44,612 nucleotides of DNA, taken from assembly GCA_903882805.1 (NCBI GenBank), contig CAIRYK010000021.1:1-44612 (forward strand). The letters are read 5' to 3'. Shown here in pieces: positions 35,787-43,800 of this stretch. The stretch is from an uncultured Bacteroidota bacterium. Its GTDB lineage: Bacteria > Bacteroidota > Bacteroidia > Chitinophagales > Chitinophagaceae. Each line of letters begins with the position of its first letter. Position 1 is the first letter of the stretch. The notes beneath the pieces are model-generated. The model worked only from the letters and a program-made list of their open reading frames with translations. It ran no database searches and was not told where the DNA came from. A program made the translations under genes and the position numbers.

Positions 35787-37034
35787 ATGAAATACTGGAC
35801 AAAACTTTCGCACAAAGAGCAGGACGAAATCATTACACTGGCGCTAGGTGAGAATATAGATTATAAACAAAAGGTGTCGCTGGGTATACCTGCATCGCAA
35901 CTCGACCCAAATGTATTTTACGATCAGGCATCCTTCCTGAAAGATTCGCCATTGCTACGTGCTTACATTCAGAATCCCAATCATATAGGCTGTCATACCC
36001 TAGGCGATTCTGAGCTGTTCTTTGCAGGCACTCAGAAGCTGGAGCAGCAGGTTATAGAGCTCATAAGCGTAGATATGTTTAAGGCGGCGCCATTGAGTTG
36101 CGACGGGTATATTGCTGCTGGCGGCACAGAAGCAAATATACAGGCAATGTGGATGTATCGCAATTTGTTTATGCAGCAATTCGGCGCGCAACTACAGGAA
36201 ATAGCGTTAATAAGTTCAACGGATACGCACTACTCGGTGGTAAAAGGTGCCAATTTACTCTCCCTGCGAAGCTTTTCTGTACCTACCGACGATGAAAGTA
36301 AGGAGTTAAACGAAGTTCGGCTGGACCAGATAATAAAATCTGCGAAAAGACAGGGAGTTAAGTACTTTATTGTTATAGCCAATATGGGTACCACCATGTT
36401 TGGCAGTGTAGACGACCCAATGGTATATGTTGATGCGCTCAACAGAAACGAGGTGCGTTTCAGGATACATATTGATGCTGCGTTTGGCGGTTTTGTATAC
36501 CCCATCAGTCATCCGGAAAACGTATTCAATTTCAGTAACCCGTACATATCGTCGGTTACACTCGATGCACATAAGATGCTGCAGGCCCCCTATGGTACCG
36601 GCATTTTTCTGGCCCGCAAAAACCAGATGCAATATGTGTTTACAAAAGAGGCAAGCTATGTAAATGGCATGGACATAACTCTGTGCGGTAGTCGCAGCGG
36701 CGCCAATGCAATAGCTGTATGGATGATAATGCACACCTACGGGCCATATGGATGGCTGGAAAAAATAAATAAACTCATATATCGAACCGATTGTTGTTGT
36801 GCCGAGCTGGATAAAATGGGGGTGCCTTACTACCGTCACCCAAAAATGAACATTGTGACCATGCGCGCAGAATATATTGCTAATGAACTGGCGGATAAAT
36901 ATGGCTTAGTACCAGATACTCATCATGGCATGCCCAATTGGTATAAAATAGTGGTGATGGATCATGTAGAGTTGAACCACATAATGGCATTCACCCAAGA
37001 ACTGGCAGAAAGTCTGCAGGAGGCAACGGTATAA
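35787..37034 (+). CDS. PLP-dependent group II amino-acid decarboxylase-like enzyme
   Basis: A 415-residue fold-type I PLP enzyme close to the MfnA/glutamate/aromatic decarboxylase group. AAGGTEANIQAMW (110-122) holds the PLP phosphate loop, His148 (STDTHYSV) should stack on the ring, Asp230 (IHIDAAFGG) pairs with the pyridine nitrogen, and Lys263 (LDAHKMLQAPYGTG) is the Schiff-base lysine. All catalytic positions are present. It probably decarboxylates (or otherwise transforms) an amino acid; the substrate is unknown. It follows the probable flavin protein by 17 bp, and its stop is only 10 bp from the 3' end of the antisense RNase P RNA. Confidence 0.85.
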   Translation: MKYWTKLSHKEQDEIITLALGENIDYKQKVSLGIPASQLDPNVFYDQASFLKDSPLLRAYIQNPNHIGCHTLGDSELFFAGTQKLEQQVIELISVDMFKAAPLSCDGYIAAGGTEANIQAMWMYRNLFMQQFGAQLQEIALISSTDTHYSVVKGANLLSLRSFSVPTDDESKELNEVRLDQIIKSAKRQGVKYFIVIANMGTTMFGSVDDPMVYVDALNRNEVRFRIHIDAAFGGFVYPISHPENVFNFSNPYISSVTLDAHKMLQAPYGTGIFLARKNQMQYVFTKEASYVNGMDITLCGSRSGANAIAVWMIMHTYGPYGWLEKINKLIYRTDCCCAELDKMGVPYYRHPKMNIVTMRAEYIANELADKYGLVPDTHHGMPNWYKIVVMDHVELNHIMAFTQELAESLQEATV

Positions 37035-37043
37035 GCAAAAATA

Positions 37044-37405
37044 ACTACAATGCCTGTAAGCCGGATTCTGTACCCCGGCAAGCCGGAGCGGTTATCATTT
37101 ATCTGGGACGCCGTTCGCACGGACGTCTCTCGCTGCCAACCCACAAACATCCGGCGAGCCGCCGTCAAGCGTCTGCTTATTTGGCATTTCAGCGCGCAAG
37201 GTTTACCCCTATACATTGTTACCAGTGTATACTGTAGTCTCTTACACTACATTTTCACCCTTGCCTCACCGTGGTGCGGCGGTCATTTTCTGTGGCACTG
37301 TCTGTCGCCCCGCTTCCGGGGCGCCTACCCGTTAGGTAGTGCGCTGCTCTGTGCTGTCCGGACTTTCCTCCAATATTGCTATAGGCGATAACCCGGCATT
37401 GTAGT
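37044..37405 (-). ncRNA. rnpB: RNase P RNA (class A)
   Basis: Read on the minus strand, the P1 stem pairs ACAATGCC with GGCATTGT at the two ends (plus-strand positions 37047-37054 and 37395-37402). Near the 5' end is GGAGGAAAGTCCGGACAGCA, the strongly conserved block. GGCACAGAAAATGACCGCC, AAGGGTGAAAA, GTAAGAGAC, GGTAAAC and AGATAAATGATAACCGC follow. The 3' end has ACAGAATCCGGCTTA. Length (about 362 nt) is normal. It is the catalytic RNA that trims tRNA 5' leaders. The only promoter hint is a -7-like TACTTTTA on the minus strand at 37411-37418. Confidence 0.96.
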
Positions 37406-37498
37406 CGGGGTAAAAGTACCAAATATCATGCAAAGACTATCAGTATTTTACAGGCCGATGCAATTTAGATTAGCTCAATCGTACAAAAACTGAATGCT

Positions 37499-37506
37499 TA
37501 TCTTTG
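37499..37506 (+). promoter_or_regulatory. -7 promoter box of the PD-(D/E)XK gene
   Basis: TATCTTTG fits TAnnTTTG, 18 bp before the ATG at 37525. Its position argues for that ATG, since the box would lie over the first codons of a longer frame starting at 37504. Confidence 0.4.
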
Positions 37507-37524
37507 TATGGCAAAAAAGTAAAA

Positions 37525-38418
37525 ATGGCGACTACACTTATTCGGTTCGATTGGGTAATAAAACGGTTGTTGCGAAACAAAGCCAATTTTGTGATATTGG
37601 AAGGTTTTTTGAGCGAGTTGCTCAAAGAGGATATAAGCATACAAGAAATCCTGGAGAGCGAAAGTAATATGCAGGATGCGGGTAATAAGCTAACGACAGT
37701 AGAACTGCTGGTGAAAAATGCCAAAGGTGAGTTGGTGATAATTGAAGTGCAGAACAGCTACCGTCACGATTACTTATTGCGGATCTTGTTCGGAGTGTCA
37801 AAATTGATTGTCGACAATTTGGGTAAGGGAATGGACTATTCGCAGGTGAAAAAAGTCATTTCAGTCAATATCGTTTATTTTGATTTTGGCCATGGAGAGG
37901 ATTATATATATCGTGGGTCGACCAATTATGTGGGGATGTACAAAAACGACATTCTAACATTGACCAATCATGAGAAAATAGTTTTTAAAGCTGAGCAAAT
38001 AGATAAAGTATACCCTGAATTTTATATTATTAAGGTCAATAACTTCGATACGGTGGCGAAGAATACCCTTGATGAATGGGTGAATTTTCTAAAAACAGAA
38101 CAGGTTGCGGCAGGCTCAATGGCCAAAGGGCTTATGGCTGCCAAAGAAGAAATCGAGATACTGAAATTGGACAAAGCTGCTATGGCCGAATACGATAGAG
38201 AAGTAGAGGCTTGGCGCGACTATTCAAGCGACATGAGTACCCATTTTTTATCGGGAAAACTGGAAGGTTTGGAAAAAGGGAAACTGGAAGGTTTGTTAGA
38301 AGGTAAATTGGAGATTGCCAGAAATTGCCTTTCAGAAGGTATGTCGTTGAGTCAAATTTCAAAAATTACCGGGTTGGGGCAGGAAATACTAGTTAAATAC
38401 CTTGAAGAATTGGGCTGA
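37525..38418 (+). CDS. Rpn/PD-(D/E)XK nuclease-type transposase-family protein
   Basis: A 297-residue protein of the Rpn (recombination-promoting nuclease)/PDDEXK_2 type. It starts MATTLIRFDWVIKRLLRNKA, the common family N-terminus. The nuclease core is at about 55-80: TTVELLVKNAKGELVIIEVQ, with Glu74-x-Gln76 as ExQ. The expected Asp of the first motif (usually VDLLV) is Glu60 here. HDYLLRILFG follows. The C-terminus (about 250-275) holds a small repeat GKLEGLEKGKLEGLLEGKLE and a helix-turn-helix-like end SLSQISKITGL. Such proteins are frequently duplicated in genomes and can nick or cut DNA. No inverted repeats flank it. Confidence 0.82.
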   Translation: MATTLIRFDWVIKRLLRNKANFVILEGFLSELLKEDISIQEILESESNMQDAGNKLTTVELLVKNAKGELVIIEVQNSYRHDYLLRILFGVSKLIVDNLGKGMDYSQVKKVISVNIVYFDFGHGEDYIYRGSTNYVGMYKNDILTLTNHEKIVFKAEQIDKVYPEFYIIKVNNFDTVAKNTLDEWVNFLKTEQVAAGSMAKGLMAAKEEIEILKLDKAAMAEYDREVEAWRDYSSDMSTHFLSGKLEGLEKGKLEGLLEGKLEIARNCLSEGMSLSQISKITGLGQEILVKYLEELG

Positions 38419-38446
38419 AATAGCAAATCAACAATTGCTAATAAAT

Positions 38447-38489
38447 AAAAAGCCTCGAATGCGATTTTACAGCACATTCGAGGCTTTTT
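38447..38489. terminator. bidirectional terminator between the nuclease and rfbA
   Basis: Perfect 15-bp arms AAAAAGCCTCGAATG (38447-38461) and CATTCGAGGCTTTTT (38475-38489) with a 13-base loop. It ends two convergent genes. Confidence 0.92.
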
Positions 38490-38509
38490 GTATAAAGTAG
38501 AACAGAACG

Positions 38510-39376
38510 CTAAACAGTTCCGATCAATTTTCTAAGATAAACTCCGTACCCACTTTTGAAATAAATGCTGGCAAGTTTATTCATTTGTTCGTCGTCAATC
38601 CATCCGTTGCGATAGGCGATTTCTTCGATACAGCCTATTTTCAGGCCCTGACGTTTCTCAATAACTTCTATAAATTCACCAGCTTCTATTAGTGAATCGA
38701 AGGTGCCGGTATCCAGCCAAGCTGTGCCGCGATCAAGAACGCCAACTTCCAGTTTGCCCTTCTCCAGATACACCCTATTTACATCTGTTATTTCCAGCTC
38801 GCCGCGATGCGATGGTTTTATTGCTTTTGCAATAGCTACAACATCGTTATCGTAGAAATATAGGCCAGGAACAGCATAGTTAGATTTAGGCTGAGTTGGT
38901 TTTTCTTCAATACTCAGCGCTTTGAAGTTCTTATCAAACTCCACTACGCCATAACGCTCGGGGTCGTGTACTTGGTACGCAAATACTACCGCGCCGTCTG
39001 GGTTTACATTGTTTTTCAACAAGGTGCCCATGCCAGAGCCATAAAATATATTATCGCCCAACACCAAAGCCGCAGGGTCTGAACCTATAAAGTCGGCGCC
39101 CAAAATGAAAGCCTGTGCCAGACCTTCGGGTTTTGGTTGAATAACATATTCGAAACGGCAACCCAACTGACTTCCGTCGCCAAGCAATTTTTTAAATCCG
39201 GCCTGATCTTCGGGTGTAGTAATAATCAAGATTTCGCGAATGCCAGCCAGCATAAGCGTAGATAATGGATAATATACCATTGGCTTGTCGTACACCGGCA
39301 TGAGTTGCTTGCTCACTGCAATAGTGAGCGGATACAGGCGAGTGCCGCTGCCGCCGGCAAGAATAATACCTTTCAT
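38510..39376 (-). CDS. rfbA: glucose-1-phosphate thymidylyltransferase
   Basis: A 288-residue nucleotidyltransferase that makes dTDP-glucose from dTTP and glucose-1-phosphate. The N-terminal signature is [20 protein letters not shown] (3-22), and [20 protein letters not shown] continues it. [14 protein letters not shown] is the metal/nucleotide block, and [15 protein letters not shown] [18 protein letters not shown] lies near residues 217-234. Full length. It starts 1 bp before the end of rfbB's stop region (rfbB stop at 39378, rfbA start at 39376), so the two are coupled. First step of dTDP-rhamnose or related sugar synthesis. Confidence 0.96.
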   Translation of the reverse strand: MKGIILAGGSGTRLYPLTIAVSKQLMPVYDKPMVYYPLSTLMLAGIREILIITTPEDQAGFKKLLGDGSQLGCRFEYVIQPKPEGLAQAFILGADFIGSDPAALVLGDNIFYGSGMGTLLKNNVNPDGAVVFAYQVHDPERYGVVEFDKNFKALSIEEKPTQPKSNYAVPGLYFYDNDVVAIAKAIKPSHRGELEITDVNRVYLEKGKLEVGVLDRGTAWLDTGTFDSLIEAGEFIEVIEKRQGLKIGCIEEIAYRNGWIDDEQMNKLASIYFKSGYGVYLRKLIGTV

Positions 39377-39377
39377 G

Positions 39378-40436
39378 TTACTGATTGTTTGAGTATTGTT
39401 TTTGGTAATAGTTTTGGTAGTCGCCCGATGTTACGTGGTTCAGCCATTCTTCGTTAGCCAGATACCAGTCTATTGTTTTGCTCAATCCTTCTTCAAAAGT
39501 TACAGATGGGTACCAGCCCAGCTCTTTATTCAGTTTGTTGGCATCAATAGCATAACGGCGGTCATGCCCTGGACGGTCTTTAATATACGTTATCAATTTT
39601 TCCGATTCACCGGGTGCATTGCCCAGTTTTTCATCCATTTCTTTGCAAAGCAATTTAACAAGGGCTATGTTCTGCCACTCATTAAAGCCGCCTACATTGT
39701 AAGTTTCGCCATTGCGACCATCATGAAACACCATATCGATAGCCCGGGCATGATCTACTACATATAGCCAATCGCGGGTATATTTACCGTCGCCATACAC
39801 CGGTAGCGGTTTTTTGTTGCGTATATTATTGATAAACAACGGAATCAACTTTTCGGGAAAGTGATTAGGACCGTAATTATTTGAACAATTAGTGATTACA
39901 AAGGGTAAACCATAGGTGTTGCCATAAGCGCGTACCAAGTGGTCTGATGCAGCCTTAGAGGCTGAATATGGCGATTGAGGATCGTAGGGGGTTGTTTCCA
40001 GGAAAAAACCTTCGTCGCCCAATGAACCATAAACTTCATCGGTAGACACATGGTAAAAACGTTTGCCTTCAAAATTACCTTTCCATGTTTCGCGGGCAGC
40101 ATTCAATAGGTTTGCAGTACCCATTACATTGGTTTTGATGAATGCATTCGGATCGGTAATCGACCTATCTACATGGCTTTCTGCAGCCAAGTGTATTACG
40201 CCGTCGAAATTGTCGGACTGAAAAATGCTCAATATTTCGTCTGCATTGGTGATGTCTGCTTTAACGAAAGTGTAGTTTGGTTCGTTTTCTATGTCTTTCA
40301 GGTTTTCGAGATTGCCGGCGTAGGTGAGCGCATCAAGATTTACAATCTTATAATCAGGATATTTCTTTACAAATAGCCTTACTACGTGAGAGCCTATGAA
40401 TCCCGCCCCACCTGTTATGAGCAATGTTTTTTTCAT
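39378..40436 (-). CDS. rfbB: dTDP-glucose 4,6-dehydratase
   Basis: A 352-residue short-chain dehydrogenase/reductase-type enzyme producing dTDP-4-keto-6-deoxyglucose. The Rossmann motif is [15 protein letters not shown] (8-22). [15 protein letters not shown], the catalytic [13 protein letters not shown] and [11 protein letters not shown] (Tyr-x3-Lys) are all present, and [15 protein letters not shown] and [12 protein letters not shown] are RfbB-specific. Full length. It is the first gene of the pair with rfbA; rfbC and rfbD are not visible here and must be elsewhere if rhamnose is the product. Confidence 0.96.
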   Translation of the reverse strand: MKKTLLITGGAGFIGSHVVRLFVKKYPDYKIVNLDALTYAGNLENLKDIENEPNYTFVKADITNADEILSIFQSDNFDGVIHLAAESHVDRSITDPNAFIKTNVMGTANLLNAARETWKGNFEGKRFYHVSTDEVYGSLGDEGFFLETTPYDPQSPYSASKAASDHLVRAYGNTYGLPFVITNCSNNYGPNHFPEKLIPLFINNIRNKKPLPVYGDGKYTRDWLYVVDHARAIDMVFHDGRNGETYNVGGFNEWQNIALVKLLCKEMDEKLGNAPGESEKLITYIKDRPGHDRRYAIDANKLNKELGWYPSVTFEEGLSKTIDWYLANEEWLNHVTSGDYQNYYQKQYSNNQ

Positions 40437-40808
40437 AGTGCGAAAATAGTTTTTTATTTTGAAGATTGGGAGTGTAGCAAAAAAGTGTGCCCTAAAAGCT
40501 TGTTCAGTTTCTGAAAATTGAAGTACATTTCACTACTTCGGTGTAATTAATATCGTTGATTGTCAAAGTATTAGCGGTCTTTGTAATTTTCAGGCGCTAT
40601 CGGTACAGGGATGATCTTTGTTTAATGTCATAAAAGGGTAAAGCAAATATTAAGAAACCATTAAAAAAGGTTGTAGTGTTTCGTAATTATTATATACATT
40701 TAAGCTCTCTTATGGGCCTTTCCTATCCATAAATCCTCTTATCGCAATTCTGGTATTTATTTCTTACTCTTTTCCTATTGCAAAAGGATGAGACCAATGC
40801 TTATGTAT
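40437..40808. other. divergent intergenic region before the giant surface protein
   Basis: A 372-bp AT-rich stretch between rfbB and the giant gene. No ORF, terminator or clear promoter box is apparent. In-frame ATGs at 40788, 40797 and 40803 precede the preferred start. Confidence 0.5.
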
Positions 40809-43800
40809 ATGAAAAAAATATTACTTTTTGTTTGTTTTATTTGTTTTGCAGTAGTTGGTTTTGGTCAGCTTCCATCATATGTCGACTCAAGCTCGCTTGG
40901 AGGTTGGTGGTCTTTTACAGGCAATGCACTGGATAGCGGTCAGTATCATAATAATGGTACTGTTCACAGCGCCACGCTTACAACTGATCGTTTTGGTACC
41001 GCAAACAGTGCATATAGCTTTAACGGATCTACAAGCTATATTGATATTCCTGATAATAATGCGCTTGATCTGGCTAATACCTTTACCATTTCTTTGTGGG
41101 TTAAGATCAATGATTTTAGCGCAGGCATAGGTATGGTTAGTAAGCCGCGTACGGCTGGAAACACTGGCTATGCATTGAGAGCGCTCGATGCCGGAACTAC
41201 CGGTCATCCGGCAGGTAATAATTACACTTTTGCCGCCAATGATGGTGGATCGGTAAATAATGTGCTATTCAGTAACGATACGCTCACCACAGGTGTTTGG
41301 CAACATATAGTTGTTACCTATAACGGAAGTATAGAAAATATTTATAGGAATGACACTCTGGTGGCGTCGGACACTATAACCTATACATTGGCTAATTCTA
41401 TACAGAGTTTATTATTTGGCAAAGAATTTAATACGGGTACTTCGGATCGTTGGTTTGCGGGAGCTCTCGACGATATAGGTATTTGGAGGCGGGCGCTTAC
41501 GCGATGTGAGATATCAAAACTATATAATGCCCGCGCCGATTTACCTTATGCCGGTGTTATTTCGGGACCTTCCTCTACTTTTCTCGGTGCGTCTATTTCG
41601 TTGGCTAACGGTACAGCAGGAGGTAGTTGGAATAGTAGCAACACAGGCGTTGCCACTGTTGATTTATCAGGTGTTGTTACAGGTGTTTCTAATGGAACTA
41701 CTATAATTTCCTATACGGTTACTAATGCCTGTGGAACGGCAGTCTCCACAAAAACTATTACTGTTAGCGGCATAGCGCCGATTTCTGGAGCAACTGCGGT
41801 TTGTGTGTCTGGTCTTGCTTCGTTGACAAATGCTACTCCCGGTGGCGTATGGGTGAGTAGAAGTCCGGCTATTGCATCTGTTGGTTCCATTTCCGGATTA
41901 GTAAGCGGAATAGCCGCCGGGACATCGGTTATTTCTTATACTTATTCAGGTAGCACAGTAACCACAACCATCACGGTTAATCCTCGTCCTGCCGCCATTA
42001 CTGGTTCGGCCCGTATTTGCACCTCATTTAGCTCATTATTGAGGTGTAATACCGCCGGAGGTATATGGACTAGTGAGAACCGGGCCGTCGCATCTGTTGG
42101 TTCGCTCGATGGCTCAACTACCGGAGTTACTCCCGGATTAACAAATATAAGTTACACACTGGGCACAGGGTGTGCAAGCATGGTAACGGTGACAATCAAT
42201 CCATCACCATCGGCTATCATTGGCACGCCCAGCGTTTGTGAGGGCGCTACAACGTTTCTGAGCGATACAACGCCTGGTGGTACCTGGTACAGCGGTCATC
42301 CTGCTATTGCAACCGTTGGTAGTACCGGCGCGGTGTTTGGGGTGTCAGGGGGCTACGCAACAATATATTATATTCACAGCTCAGGTTGTTACGTAACGGT
42401 CAATTTTGCAGTAAATCCGTTGAATTTGCCAATATTGGGCAATAATAATATTTGTGTAGGATCTACTACTCGGTATACAAATGGGGCTCTTGGAGGGACG
42501 TGGAGTAGCAGTAATAGCGCTGTGGCTTCAATTGGAACTACGGGGGTAGTAACGGGCTTAAGCGCCGGCACGGCCATAATTAGCTATTTCATTTCGGTAA
42601 GTTGCGGCACCCGAACCATAATAACTACTACAGTTAGAGTAAACAACTTGCCAACTATATCATTGGGATCAACTCCGGTAGTTTGTGTTGGTTCTACAGC
42701 CGCTCAACTTAGTTACAGCGGAGTCACCGGATCGCCTGCCACCTATAGCATTACATGGAGCGACACGGCGCAAGCGCGCGGTTTCGAGAATATAGAACCG
42801 GCTGGAATAATTCGCACTGTTGCTGGAACTTATGCTTTTGGAAATACTGGCGATGGTGGACCGGCTACAGCAGCACGTATGTATGCGCCAATAGATGTTG
42901 CATTAGATAGTAGTAACAATATGTTTATTGCTGATTACTATAATCAGGCAGTCAGGAAGGTTAATACATCCGGTATCATAACAAGATATGCAGGTAATGG
43001 CGGTATCAGTTATTCGGGCGATGGTGGACCGGCAACCAATGCTGGCTTTTACCATCCAATAAAAACGATAGTAGATAAAAATGGCAATTTATTCATCGCC
43101 GATATTTATAATAGCGTGGTTAGAAAGGTTACACCGGCAGGTATCATTACTACTGTTGCCGGAAATGGAGTCATAGGATTTTCCGGTAATGGCGGCCCTG
43201 CTACTGCTGCATCGTTGTACTATCCGGCAGGTATCGCTGTCGATACTATTGGTAATTTGTACATTTCAGATTATGGTAATCAGGTGGTAAGGAAGGTAAA
43301 TACTTCAGGTATTATTTCCACTTATGCAGGCAATCGTTCTGCCGGATATTCGGGCGATGGCGGACCGGCAACGGCAGCTCGGATGTACAATCCCTGGGGT
43401 ATGGCAATTGATAAAAACGGCAATCTGATTGTTGTGGAGTACAGTAATTGGGTAGTGCGGAAAATAACTCCATCCGGCTATATCTCAACCGTTGCCGGCA
43501 CGAATGCTATTGGATATTCTGGCGATGGCGGTCCGGCAACTGCCGCTGCCATCAATTACTGTTATGGTATGACAATAGACAGCTCTGGCGCAATCTATTT
43601 GTCTGAATCTTCGAATAATGTGGTTCGTAGAATTGACACCAACGGAATAATCAACACAATAGCGGGAGTGGGTATTGCAGGCTTTAGCGGCAATGGTGGA
43701 TTGGCATTGTCTGCCAACCTAAATTATCCAACTGGTGTAAAAATCAACAGGGCAGGAGATATTTATATTTCCGATTTTAGTAATGCTCAGGTTAGGATGA

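Noticed and set aside
37525-38418. insertion sequence around the PD-(D/E)XK gene
   Set aside because: No terminal inverted repeats or target duplications; the flanking hairpin is a terminator.
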